Assembly: GCA_019359115.1 (NCBI GenBank)
Contig: JAHHHW010000114.1
Span: forward strand, 1-44,802
From: Pelatocladus maniniholoensis HA4357-MV3
GTDB taxonomy: Bacteria > Cyanobacteriota > Cyanobacteriia > Cyanobacteriales > Nostocaceae
DNA: 44,802 nucleotides
Reading direction: 5' to 3'
Shown: piece by piece, positions 35,181-44,019 of the stretch
Layout: each line of letters starts with the position of its first letter
How positions within the stretch are numbered: position 1 is the first letter of the stretch
The notes under the pieces: generated by a model
Told to the model about the DNA's origin: nothing
The model's input: the letters and a program-made list of their open reading frames with translations, nothing else
The model's database searches: none
Position numbers and translations under genes: made by a program

Positions 35181-35622
35181 ATTAAGCTGATGTGCATTTA
35201 AACTAGGATTTTTGAGAGCTATACTGCTTACTGTGTCGAGATTGCTCGCTCGATTTAAATGCTGAACAGCTTATTCCCGAAGCATTTAGGAATGCCATAT
35301 ATGAAATTAGGTAGCGATCGCTTCCCATCTTTCCCTATTAGTACTTAATCTTACAAATATTTTCTATAAATTTAATTGTAACATTATGTTAAATAATGCG
35401 TAATAACTTCATTGATTTGAGGAGTATTACTAGAGAGATGACAAATAGACGTATTTTGAAGGTTAAATTCATCCTATTGATAGAAATCTAGCTATAATAT
35501 TTAATTTTTTGAGTTATGTTTGATTGTTTGAGTTTTCACATCATGACAGTAATCTAACTTTCTGCGGCGATGTAGCAGAAATCAATTCAATTCCATAAAG
35601 TATTGAAACGTGAGAACACAGC
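35181..35622. other. Upstream region of the response regulator
   Basis: About 440 bp, AT-rich after 35340, with no gene. It presumably holds the response-regulator promoter, but no elements could be defined. Confidence 0.5.
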
Positions 35623-36309
35623 ATGAACAAAGATTTATCAGATAATACACTGAAAATTTTGTTGATAGATAGTCATGAAATGTGTCTAAGTGGAGTATTC
35701 AGGTTACTACACTCACAGTACCCGGATGCAAAAATTGTGACTGCTAAAACTGCTGAAAAGATTTTAAATCAAATTTTGCAATTGCAACCTGACCTAGTTG
35801 TGATGGATATTTTTTTACCAGAAAAACAAGGAGTCGTAGCACGAATTAGTACGGGTATGCAATTACTCCAAGATATGCTTAATAAGTATCCTAAGCTTAA
35901 TATTGTAGTTCAAAGCGAACATGTAAAAAAACTAGTGCGAATCAAATCTACAATTGACACACACAAAGGAGGCTTTACAATAGCTGATAAAAGTCTTTCC
36001 AGTAAAGAAATGCTCATCAGAGTTAGTTGGGCTTTACAAGGACTAACCCATATCAAAGATCTTCAGTCTATCTACTCTGAATTAGAAATTAAACCAGAGT
36101 GTTTAAGACTGTTGACTCTAGCTTTTCAAGAAGGGTTACAAGATAAAGCGATCGCAGAAAATATCTGTGTATCAGAACGCATGGTGCGCCACTACTGGGA
36201 TAAACTACAAGACGCTTTAGGAATTGATTGTCACGAATTAAAAAACCAAGGCAAAAATATCAGAATCATAACTCAAATTCGTGCTAGGGAAGCCGGTTTA
36301 ATAGATTGA
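35623..36309 (+). CDS. Response regulator, REC plus LuxR-like HTH
   Basis: A 228-residue transcription regulator. The receiver (about 10-140) has KILLIDSHEMCLSG with a single Asp16 where most have two acids, the phosphorylatable Asp62 in LVVMDIFLP, and a Lys near 128 in ADKSLSSKEML. The C-terminal helix-turn-helix region (about 160-220) has LAFQEGLQDKAIAENICVSERMVRHYWDKLQDALG, a diverged LuxR/NarL type. No sensor kinase is adjacent. It is followed by a 12-bp hairpin. Confidence 0.82.
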   Translation: MNKDLSDNTLKILLIDSHEMCLSGVFRLLHSQYPDAKIVTAKTAEKILNQILQLQPDLVVMDIFLPEKQGVVARISTGMQLLQDMLNKYPKLNIVVQSEHVKKLVRIKSTIDTHKGGFTIADKSLSSKEMLIRVSWALQGLTHIKDLQSIYSELEIKPECLRLLTLAFQEGLQDKAIAENICVSERMVRHYWDKLQDALGIDCHELKNQGKNIRIITQIRAREAGLID

Positions 36310-36429
36310 AAAAATCTTGAATATTAATACTAATATATAACCAGCAAAAATCATTTTTTTTGATGGTTTGGCTAATGGTTCTACTAGTTCAGAATCAGAA
36401 AATTATTGTTTTTTGTCATTAAATCATGA

Positions 36430-36463
36430 CTTGCACTTAGTACGAATACGCACTAAGTGCAAG
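36430..36463 (+). terminator. Hairpin after the response regulator
   Basis: CTTGCACTTAGT (36430-36441) is the exact inverse of ACTAAGTGCAAG (36452-36463), with a 10-base loop. It lies 120 bases past the stop and has no T run, so it may be a processing or stabilising structure. Confidence 0.6.
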
Positions 36464-36660
36464 ATGCCATTTGAGATTAAAAGTATTCTTAAACCTGTTT
36501 TTTGAAAAAAATCAATATTTATCCGCGATAGCAAGGGTTATTTTAGTTACATCAACTTAACAAATTTTTTTGATGTAGTATGCAATGTAAGTACTTGCAA
36601 CTATACTCACTTTTAGTTTAAGCTTTGAGACTAATTAATCATTAATTATAAACAATCATT

Positions 36661-36713
36661 TGACATCCTCCCACTGGCTTTTAGCCAGTGGGATTCCAAA
36701 CATCACTGTTTGG
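36661..36713. mobile_element. IS200/IS605-type end, no transposase
   Basis: TGACATCCTC precedes a 10-bp hairpin (CCCACTGGCT/AGCCAGTGGG, 36670-36692). GATTCC then leads to a second small hairpin, CCAAAC..GTTTGG (36696-36713). GACATCCTCCC with a following palindrome and GGGATTCC is the arrangement I recall for ends of cyanobacterial IS200/IS605 elements. No tnpA or tnpB is present nearby, so it is probably a non-autonomous remnant. Confidence 0.6.
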
Positions 36714-36771
36714 TTTTCCTCTTTCGGTGAGTCGGCTTAATTGGAGGAGTTTCCCCACCCAAGTACTTATA

Positions 36772-36876
36772 TACAGCGTATTGCAGGTTTATGAGGTACA
36801 GACTATTCGGTCATAAATTATAAGAAAGTTTTTCACTCAATCAGAGATGTACCTCATTTACTTGAAAACTGCTGTA
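36772..36876. mobile_element. MITE-like element with imperfect 28-bp inverted repeats
   Basis: TACAGCGTATTGCAGGTTTA plus TGAGGTAC (36772-36799) is inverted at 36849-36876; the two arms match at 21 of 28 positions, with the perfect core ATGAGGTAC. The 105-bp unit has no coding capacity. TACAGCAGTTTTCAAGTAAA-like ends resemble transposon termini I recall from cyanobacteria. Confidence 0.6.
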
Positions 36877-37004
36877 AGTTTATTTGTTAGAACAAAATAA
36901 AAGTAGATTAAGAGAATAATAATCAATCTCAAAAAATTAACACAAAGCCAAAAATACGCAGGGCTATTTCATTGTTGGCATCACCCTGTCACATAACTCG
37001 TACC

Positions 37005-38798
37005 ATGTCCAGTAAAATTCAATTCCAATTAAATATTTACCAATACTGGTGTTGGTTGAGTGTCGTAATAATATTTAGTGCAACCCTAATCAAGCCACTA
37101 AAAGCCCAAGTTATTAAAACAACGCGAATACCAAACCACACAACTGCTCAAGTTCCAAATATTAGACCTGAACCTGGTAAACCTCCCTCAAATCAGACTT
37201 TACCAGAACAGTCACCACTACCACCTCCAGAAGAATTATTGCAACCCCCTGGTACAACAACTCCAACTCCAGAAACAATCCCAAGCGGTGAAATTCCTCA
37301 AACTATCATCGTGAAAAAATTTAAAATCACAGGTAGTACGGTTTTTAGTCCTGAAGATTTTGACAAAATTACTAAACATTTTACAAATCGCCCTATTAGC
37401 TTTAGACAACTGTTCCAACTTCGTTCAGAAATTACTCAATTTTATGTAGATAAAGGATACATTACATCTGGAGCTTATATTCCTCCGCAAAAATTGCAGA
37501 ATGGTGTAGTGGAAATTAGGGTGCTTGAGGGTGAGCTAGAAGACATAAAAGTTGTAGGTACTCAAAAACTTAACCCTAAATATTTGCAAAGTCGTCTGGC
37601 TATTGCTATAAACAAACCACTAAATCGCGATCGCTTGTTAGAAGCATTGCAGTTATTACAATTTAATCCCTTAATTGAAACCTTATCAGCAGAACTGTCA
37701 GCCGGATCTCGTCCTGGACAAAGCTTACTGGAAGTAAGAATCACAGAAGCCAATACTTTTAACGTACAGTTGATTTTGGACAATGGGCGATCGCCAGCTG
37801 TCGGCACTTTTCGTCGGCAAATACAAGTAAACGAAGCCAATCTGTTCGGATGGGGCGATAGCATTAGCGCTGTTTACGCCAATACAGATGGTAGTAATGC
37901 CTTTGACTTAAATTATACACTGCCCCTCAACCCGTACAATGGCACCTTGTCATTTAGCTATGGTTTTTCTGACAATAAAGTTACAGAAAGACCCTTTGAT
38001 GTTCTTGACATTCAATCAAACTCTAATTACTACGAATTATCACTGCGTCAGCCCATAATACAAAAACCTACTCAAGAATTTATCTTAGGCATAACAGCAA
38101 GTCATCGTCGCAGCAAAGCCACATTTTTGGATGACGAAGTACCTTTCCCAGGGACAGGTACAGATGCTGAGGGAAGAACACGAGTAACCGCTGTGCGCTT
38201 TTTTCAAGAATGGGTCTCTCGTGATAGCCTGCAAGTATTTGCTATGCGTTCTCAGTTAAGTGTCGGACTTGATCTTTTTGATGCCACCATCAACGAAACC
38301 TTCCCCGATAGTCGTTTTGTCGCCTGGAGAGGACAAGCGCAGTGGGTGCGTTTATTGGATCGCGACACTTTGTTAGTACTAAGAGGTGATGTACAACTAG
38401 CAGATAGACCACTCGTTCCCTTTGAACAAATTGGGATTGGGGGTTTAGATTCCGTGCGCGGCTATCGTCAAGATGCTTTATTGACAGATAACGGTATTTT
38501 TGCATCTGCGGAAGTACGAATTCCTGTTGTTCGCTTCTCAGGACGCAACAACTTTTTGCAGGTGGCTCCCTTTGTGGATTTTGGCAATGGTTGGAATGAT
38601 TCTGGTAGATCGGAATTTGAAGTTGAACTCGACAGCAATACCTTACTATCTGTTGGATTAGGGCTGCGACTACAACTTGAAGACAATCTCACCGCTCGCC
38701 TCGATTGGGGTATTCCTTTGATTTCAGTTACTTCCGAGGATAAAGACTCTTGGCAAGAAAACGGTTTGTACTTTTCCATCATTGTCAATCCTTTTTGA
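37005..38798 (+). CDS. Two-partner-secretion outer-membrane protein (TpsB/ShlB-type, Omp85 superfamily)
   Basis: A 597-residue outer-membrane protein. The start MSSKIQFQLNIYQYWCW is preferred; two TTG codons lie 11 codons upstream. A hydrophobic signal sequence ends at LKAQ (about 40). A Pro-rich linker follows, then POTRA domains (IIVKKFKITGSTVFSPEDFDKI; VEIRVLEGELEDIKVVG), then the 16-strand barrel with the conserved GIGGLDSVRGYRQD loop, and a C-terminal Phe. Such proteins secrete large TpsA adhesins or hemolysins, but no TpsA lies beside it. Confidence 0.88.
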   Translation: MSSKIQFQLNIYQYWCWLSVVIIFSATLIKPLKAQVIKTTRIPNHTTAQVPNIRPEPGKPPSNQTLPEQSPLPPPEELLQPPGTTTPTPETIPSGEIPQTIIVKKFKITGSTVFSPEDFDKITKHFTNRPISFRQLFQLRSEITQFYVDKGYITSGAYIPPQKLQNGVVEIRVLEGELEDIKVVGTQKLNPKYLQSRLAIAINKPLNRDRLLEALQLLQFNPLIETLSAELSAGSRPGQSLLEVRITEANTFNVQLILDNGRSPAVGTFRRQIQVNEANLFGWGDSISAVYANTDGSNAFDLNYTLPLNPYNGTLSFSYGFSDNKVTERPFDVLDIQSNSNYYELSLRQPIIQKPTQEFILGITASHRRSKATFLDDEVPFPGTGTDAEGRTRVTAVRFFQEWVSRDSLQVFAMRSQLSVGLDLFDATINETFPDSRFVAWRGQAQWVRLLDRDTLLVLRGDVQLADRPLVPFEQIGIGGLDSVRGYRQDALLTDNGIFASAEVRIPVVRFSGRNNFLQVAPFVDFGNGWNDSGRSEFEVELDSNTLLSVGLGLRLQLEDNLTARLDWGIPLISVTSEDKDSWQENGLYFSIIVNPF

Positions 38799-38826
38799 AC
38801 ATGATGGGTAGTGTCTTCCTACGCCC

Positions 38827-39576
38827 CTACAATCTACGATAAGCAAGGCGGAGACTCTGCACAAGAATAATTAAAGATGCGATCGCCATCAAGCCTCCCC
38901 AAAACCAGTAAGGTAAAAGTAATTGTTGCTGAATTTGGGCAGTATCAGATATCCCTAGAGGCCCTGCACTGTAGCTAAATAAATAATCAAGTTGGTGATA
39001 AGTACTTACACATGCTTGTACGCCCAAAAATTGCACCGCGAATCCCTGCATCCAACGTGGTGCTTTTAGACCAATACCTAGAATAATTAAACCCAATAAG
39101 GGAATTGCTACTAATCCAAATAGGGATCTGACCCAAATTGCCGTTGATAATACTAAAAAGCCACCTAATATTTTTAAACTCCACGAAGCAGTTTTGAAGC
39201 TACGGGAAGCCAAGATTAAAGCCGCACCAGCAATAGGTGGTCCCATTGGCCCACCTGCTGCAACTAAAGCACGACCAAGAGGCCCTAGTAATAAACTGCC
39301 ACTGTAGCTATAATATGCTACTCCAGATCCGTTGGGAAAAATCAGTAATTGTTGGAAGCTTCCTCCCAAAACTAGAGCCATTAAGCCATGACTGATTTCA
39401 TGAAACCAAGTCGCCAGGATAGTAAATGGGTATAAAATATACTCACCCACCGAAAATTGCCACAGGATGATTGTTGCGATCGCTGCTGTGATCAGCCAGG
39501 TAAGCCCCATGCGTTCAACCTCTGGTGGAGCTTCATTAGCTAATAAGGGTTGATGTTGTTTATTTGATTCCCTCAT
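38827..39576 (-). CDS. M50 family metallopeptidase-like membrane protein
   Basis: A 249-residue polytopic protein. WFHEISHGLMALVLGG contains HExxH, the zinc-binding active-site motif of site-2-protease-like M50 enzymes. SGVAYYSYSGSLLLGPLGRALVAAGGPMGPPIAGA is like the second conserved part. The start MRESNKQHQPLL has AAGGA about 10 bases upstream; a longer frame reaches 39666. About six hydrophobic segments are present. Whether it is an active protease is not shown, since a third zinc ligand Asp is not clearly placed. Confidence 0.78.
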   Translation of the reverse strand: MRESNKQHQPLLANEAPPEVERMGLTWLITAAIATIILWQFSVGEYILYPFTILATWFHEISHGLMALVLGGSFQQLLIFPNGSGVAYYSYSGSLLLGPLGRALVAAGGPMGPPIAGAALILASRSFKTASWSLKILGGFLVLSTAIWVRSLFGLVAIPLLGLIILGIGLKAPRWMQGFAVQFLGVQACVSTYHQLDYLFSYSAGPLGISDTAQIQQQLLLPYWFWGGLMAIASLIILVQSLRLAYRRL

Positions 39577-39699
39577 GGGTTTTTTTCCTTGGGTAGTGAT
39601 CCCAAAAGCAGAAGTTGCTTTTTTATCTATCCTAGCTGCTTGCTGAAAGTAGGAAATTGAGGACAAGGAAAGGGGGACAAAAGGGACAAGGAGGACATA

Positions 39700-40056
39700 T
39701 TAATCCAAAATCCCAAATTGTTTGACTAGTGACGTACTCCACACACTTGTTGGTACTTCTAAACGGATTTGAATTTGTGGTCCTGAACGAGCTAGGCGGA
39801 GGATAACTCCATCGGTAACTGACACTCTCACAATTGCTTGCCCATCTACATAAGTTCCATTCGCACCTAAATTGACGATTTCCCAGCCATGTTCCACTCG
39901 TCTTACTTCTATATGGCGACGGGAAACCACAGCACTATAGAGAACAACATGATTATCCGCCGCTCGTCCGATAAAAATGGCTGGTTCGTCGTCTGCAAAA
40001 GTCCAGCTTTGGGCTGGAATAGGTTGTAGTGGGTGCAGGAGGATAAGTGTAATCAC
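39700..40056 (-). CDS. FHA-domain protein
   Basis: A 118-residue single forkhead-associated domain, which binds phosphothreonine peptides. IFIGRAADNHVVL, SAVVSRRHIEVRR and VNLGANGTYVDG are the GR, SxxH and N motifs of the family. It uses a GTG start, with a TAG two codons upstream and no closer ATG. It lies next to a second FHA gene on the same strand, likely a pair serving Ser/Thr kinase signalling. Confidence 0.85.
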   Translation of the reverse strand: MITLILLHPLQPIPAQSWTFADDEPAIFIGRAADNHVVLYSAVVSRRHIEVRRVEHGWEIVNLGANGTYVDGQAIVRVSVTDGVILRLARSGPQIQIRLEVPTSVWSTSLVKQFGILD

Positions 40057-40098
40057 GCGCTAGGCTTGTATCAATTCTCCTCCACTATAGCTGACCCT

Positions 40099-41034
40099 TT
40101 AGGAGATTTGAAAGATGAATGTCACCAGATCTCCTTTGCCTAAGCTGATGCGATCGCCTGATCTTAAGCGATGTCTGTTTCCAGGTAATAAAGGCAAATT
40201 ATTAATGTAAGTACCGTTAGAACTGCCTACATCTTCAATATAGTAAGCGTCTCCCTCTACACGAATATCTGAGTGTATTCGCGAAACAATTTCTGAGTTG
40301 GGAAACCCAGAAACATCCACATCGGGTGGAATCCGATCATTAGGCTTACCGATATGAATTACAGACAGATTCTGTGGTAATTCAATTTGCCTATCGCTTT
40401 GGACGTGGACAAGCCGTGCAGTTACTTGCTGTAATTGCGTTCTCGAAGCAGTAGGTGGTGATGACACGGGTTGGGGCGATGGTGCTGGCGCGGGTTGGGG
40501 TGCTGGCTCACTTTCACTCTCTATTTCACTCTCTATTTCAGGTACTGGACTCTCTTCTTCGGCAACTACTGGTGGTGGGGCTGCAACGGTTGGAGGAGGC
40601 ACTGATGCTGGAGGTTCTGGAGGTGCTGGTGGTGGAGAGGGGCTGGTTTCCTCAGCATTAAAAGCTGGAATTGGAGGTGGTGGTGGGCTACTTTCTCCTG
40701 AAGGAAATGCTACAGCTGTTGGTGGCAAAGGTGGGGAGTCAGGCGTAGTGTAGCTGGCAGATCCACTCACTGATGCAGGTTGCGATTGTATAAGTGAATC
40801 AGGTGCAACTAACGGTTCTACTTCCACAGGAATGTCAGGTGCTACGGTTGCTGCTACTGGCGTTACATTACCTGTACGCAGTTGATAGCCACACTGTCCA
40901 CAAAAAGAAGCATCTGCCTGCACGGTTGCCCCACAACTAGGACAGTTAGTAGTCGCTGGTAACGGGGTATAGCAAGCTTCACACTGGGTAGCGCCATCAG
41001 GGTTGTGGTGATTGCAGTTAGGGCAGACGATCAT
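40099..41034 (-). CDS. Zinc-ribbon, Pro-rich, FHA-domain protein
   Basis: A 311-residue protein in three parts. Residues 1-50 have two zinc ribbons (CPNC..CEAC with Cys4, Cys7, Cys18, Cys21; CPSC..CGQC with Cys31, Cys34, Cys45, Cys48). Residues 60-205 are a low-complexity Pro/Glu/Ser linker (PPPPPIPAFN, SESEPAPQPAPAPSPQPV). Residues 205-311 are an FHA domain (HIGKPNDRIPP, SEIVSRIHSDIRV, EDVGSSNGTYINN). AAAGG is upstream of the ATG. It is probably a signalling scaffold. Its stop lies 42 bp before the GTG start of the single-FHA gene on the same strand, so the two are likely cotranscribed. Confidence 0.88.
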   Translation of the reverse strand: MIVCPNCNHHNPDGATQCEACYTPLPATTNCPSCGATVQADASFCGQCGYQLRTGNVTPVAATVAPDIPVEVEPLVAPDSLIQSQPASVSGSASYTTPDSPPLPPTAVAFPSGESSPPPPPIPAFNAEETSPSPPPAPPEPPASVPPPTVAAPPPVVAEEESPVPEIESEIESESEPAPQPAPAPSPQPVSSPPTASRTQLQQVTARLVHVQSDRQIELPQNLSVIHIGKPNDRIPPDVDVSGFPNSEIVSRIHSDIRVEGDAYYIEDVGSSNGTYINNLPLLPGNRHRLRSGDRISLGKGDLVTFIFQIS

Positions 41035-41211
41035 GGAAATTAAACCTTTGTTTTAGGTCATCGTACAATAGGGCTGACAAGCAGAGGCACAACTCTAGCT
41101 TGAAAATAAGGATCGGGGATCAGGGATCGCTTAAGAGGTTTTCATATCCTCGTTGTGGGCTATTGAGCGTGAGATTCTAGTTTCTGATTTTAACAAGTAG
41201 TTAAATTCAGT

Positions 41212-41282
41212 TATCAGTTATCAGTTATCAGTGATTAGATTATTTTTAATGTTGGTAACTGTTAAGTGTTCACTGTTAACTG
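41212..41282. repeat. STRR array overlapping the pgl 3' end
   Basis: CAGTTATCAGTTATCAGTTA heptamers, then GTTAAGTGTTCACTGTTAAC. The latter encodes the last codons of pgl on the minus strand (QLTVNT). Confidence 0.8.
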
Positions 41283-41990
41283 TTCACCTGCTGCTGCATC
41301 CAGTAGCCACCACAGTTCACCTTCGGGTTGAATGAGGCGGGATGGATAAGTAGAGTTATCTGCTTCTGGTGCGAAAACTTCAGCAAGCGCTGGTTTTTTG
41401 TTTGCGCCAGCAACTATGAAAATAACGCATCTGGCTGCATTAATAAATGGATAGGTAAAGGTAATGCGAGAATTACCATCTTTATTGCCTACGGTGATTA
41501 GGCGATCGCGTACTTTGAGTGCTTCTGTGTGTGGGAACAAAGAAGCTGTATGTGCATCATCACCCATTCCTAGCAAAATCACATCCAAAGCCGGAAATTC
41601 TCCAGGTGAAGAGCGAAAAAACTCTTGCAGTTCTTTTTCATGTTTAGCCGCAGATACTGCTGGATCACCCTCAGTGGTGGGTACAGCATGAATGTTAGCT
41701 GCTGGTATGTTGACGCGATCTAACCAAGCACGACGTGCCATACCTTCATTACTATCTGGATGATCGGGCGGAACGTAACGTTCATCCCCCCAAAATACAT
41801 GAATTTTATCCCAAGGGAGATTTTGGGTGGCGATCGCTTCGTACAATGGCTTAGGTGTACTTCCGCCAGATAAGGCAATGCTAAATTTTCCTCGTTGTTC
41901 AATAGCAGCCTGAATTTGCGAGAGGATCAATTCTTGAACTCGCGCTATTAAGGCTGTTTTATCTGGTAAAACCTCAATTTTTCTCTTCAT
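41262..41990 (-). CDS. pgl: 6-phosphogluconolactonase
   Basis: A 242-residue enzyme hydrolysing 6-phosphogluconolactone in the oxidative pentose phosphate pathway, the main NADPH source in dark-grown cells and heterocysts. SIALSGGSTPKPLYEAI, HVFWGDERYVPPDHPDSNEGMAR, and LLGMGDDAHTASLFPHT are the family motifs (sugar-isomerase fold). The last residues (QLTVNT) are encoded by an STRR, so the natural C-terminus has been replaced or extended by repeat sequence. Confidence 0.93.
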   Translation of the reverse strand: MKRKIEVLPDKTALIARVQELILSQIQAAIEQRGKFSIALSGGSTPKPLYEAIATQNLPWDKIHVFWGDERYVPPDHPDSNEGMARRAWLDRVNIPAANIHAVPTTEGDPAVSAAKHEKELQEFFRSSPGEFPALDVILLGMGDDAHTASLFPHTEALKVRDRLITVGNKDGNSRITFTYPFINAARCVIFIVAGANKKPALAEVFAPEADNSTYPSRLIQPEGELWWLLDAAAGEQLTVNT

Positions 41991-42189
41991 CGCTTCCTCA
42001 TTATATTGGCGACTTCCAGCATTACCATATCGAAATTACTGACTTTGTAAAGTCAAGGTCAAATTACCAAGCTTTGGATTTTGGACTCTGGACTCTGGAC
42101 TTCAGACAGCAGATAACACTTGTTTATTCAAATCAATTACGGCAATTTAATAAAATCTTGCCGAATCTTAATAAAAATCATCAGTAACA

Positions 42190-42240
42190 ATGACAGTTAT
42201 CAGTTAAAAGTTATCAGTTTTTTAACTATTCATTGATAAC
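42190..42240. repeat. STRR array overlapping the rph 3' end
   Basis: CAGTTATCAGTTAAAAGTTA and the facing TGATAACTG heptamer. The minus-strand reading gives the final rph residues QLSMNS. Confidence 0.75.
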
Positions 42241-42974
42241 TGATATATTTGATGCCAATCAGCGATCGCTTCTCGTTGGGAAGCTAATAAATTTTGAATT
42301 CCTTTTTCAGCAAAATCTAACAGTTGATTGAGCTGGGTACGGCTAAAAGAGCCTTCTTCCGCAGTTCCTTGGGCTTCAATAATTCCCAAGTGCTGATTCA
42401 TCACTACGTTAAAATCTACTGTAGCGGCAACATCTTCAACATAGTTCAAATCTAAAAAAGGCTCTTCCTGTAGTAATCCTACAGAAACAGCTGCTATTTG
42501 TCCAACCAGAGGCGATCGCTCTAAAACTCCTTGCTGCAATAATTTAGAAATTGCATGTGCTAGGGCTACAAACCCACCTGTAATTGCTGTTGTTCTAGTA
42601 CCAGCATCTGCTTGCAAAACATCTGCATCTATAGTCAGCGTACGTTCTCCCAGCAATTCTAAATCTACTGCTGCTCGTAAACTACGTCCAATCAAACGTT
42701 GAATTTCCTGAGTTCGTCCAGACAATTTCAAAAATTCTCGTTCTTGCCTTTGCTGAGTAGCAGTTGGTAACATACGGTACTCAGCAGTTAACCAACCTTT
42801 GCCAGTACCAGCAAGAAACTTAGGGACTCCTTCAATCACACTGACGGTACATAACACCTTAGTCTCACCATAACTTGCCAGAACAGAACCATAGGCAAAG
42901 CGAGTAAAGTCTTGATTAAAGGTAACAGGACGCAGTTCGTAAGGTTTTCGACCATCTGGACGCTGCCAAGCCAT
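42222..42974 (-). CDS. rph: Ribonuclease PH
   Basis: A 250-residue phosphorolytic 3'-5' exoribonuclease that trims tRNA 3' ends. [86 protein letters not shown] and VEAQGTAEE-like [12 protein letters not shown] are all present, and the C-terminus has the usual helix. The last residues come from an STRR. Confidence 0.95.
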   Translation of the reverse strand: MAWQRPDGRKPYELRPVTFNQDFTRFAYGSVLASYGETKVLCTVSVIEGVPKFLAGTGKGWLTAEYRMLPTATQQRQEREFLKLSGRTQEIQRLIGRSLRAAVDLELLGERTLTIDADVLQADAGTRTTAITGGFVALAHAISKLLQQGVLERSPLVGQIAAVSVGLLQEEPFLDLNYVEDVAATVDFNVVMNQHLGIIEAQGTAEEGSFSRTQLNQLLDFAEKGIQNLLASQREAIADWHQIYQLSMNS

Positions 42975-43102
42975 TGCAGTAGCCTCAAATTTGATCAGAC
43001 ACTGCCTTCAGGGTATCGTTTTAGTTCGCAGTTTCAGGAAATTTAAATAAGTATCTAAGGATTGGGATTGGGGAGAATCCCCGATCCCCATTAAAAGCAA
43101 AA

Positions 43103-43663
43103 TTAACAAACAGCAAGCAGGTTCATGATAGTGTGTAGTACCATCTCTGGGGATTGGTCGCCGTTAATGGTTAGGAGGCGACGGCGACGGTCGTAATATT
43201 CTAGGATGGGAATGGTGCGATCGTAGAATAATTCAACACGACGTTGGACAATTTCTGGTTGATCATCTGGAAGACAACGCCCTAAAGCACGGCTGACCAT
43301 AACTGCTTGTGGTACTTGTAGATAAATTGCCCAGGATAATTGTTGCCCTAACTCATCCAACAAAAAATCTAATTCTTCTGCTTGAAACGCTGTCCGAGGA
43401 TAACCTTCTAACACCCAACCACGGTTAGCATCAGGCTGCTTGAGTTGATTCAAGATAAATTCAATAATCACCTCATCTGGTACTAATTCCCCTGTTGCTA
43501 TGTATGGTTGTGCAAGGCGACCCAAGTTGCTAAAGTTAGCGATTGCTTGACGCAATAGTTCGCCTGTGGAAATCAAAGGAATTTCAAGTTGATTACACAG
43601 CTTTTGCGCCTGTGTACTTTTTCCGGCTCCTGAACCTCCTAGAATAACTAATTTTACAACCAT
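43103..43663 (-). CDS. adk: Adenylate kinase (short form)
   Basis: A 186-residue nucleoside monophosphate kinase. The P-loop is LGGSGAGKSTQAQ, the NMP-binding segment is ISTGELLRQA, and GWVLEGYPRTAFQAEEL gives the AMP-binding motif with R. The region around GRCLPDD..VQRRVELF is the short LID replacement. The length matches short bacterial Adk proteins. AGGAG lies very close to the ATG. Cyanobacteria often have more than one adk; which one this is cannot be told. Confidence 0.88.
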   Translation of the reverse strand: MVVKLVILGGSGAGKSTQAQKLCNQLEIPLISTGELLRQAIANFSNLGRLAQPYIATGELVPDEVIIEFILNQLKQPDANRGWVLEGYPRTAFQAEELDFLLDELGQQLSWAIYLQVPQAVMVSRALGRCLPDDQPEIVQRRVELFYDRTIPILEYYDRRRRLLTINGDQSPEMVLHTIMNLLAVC

Positions 43664-44019
43664 AAACTCCTAGTCCTGTCAATTTCACAATTGTCTAAGT
43701 CTGTTTTGCGGTTCTAGAAAAAAATTAATATCCGAAGAATTCAGAAGTTTATCGGGATATTTCAGAGATTTTGCCTATTTTTTTCTTTGGTTTAAATTCA
43801 AAAATCAGTGTTCTAATTTTTACTAACAAATTCATAAGCAAAACCATAATTTAAATCTTCATAAACCTTGACTTGAGTACAGAGGTAGTGTTTGACTAAG
43901 AATGCGACTTGCCAAATAGACTACATCTCTTAAAAATAGTTTGATTATACAGGCAGACTTACTAGAATAAACCTCAGCGAAAACTCCTTATTCTATTGTA
44001 TTTTTTTTAATACTCAACT
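43664..44019. other. Divergent spacer between adk and the BtuR-like gene
   Basis: About 356 bp, AT-rich, with no gene or confident promoter. TTGACT at 43869 and 43893 has no matching -10 at good spacing. Confidence 0.5.
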
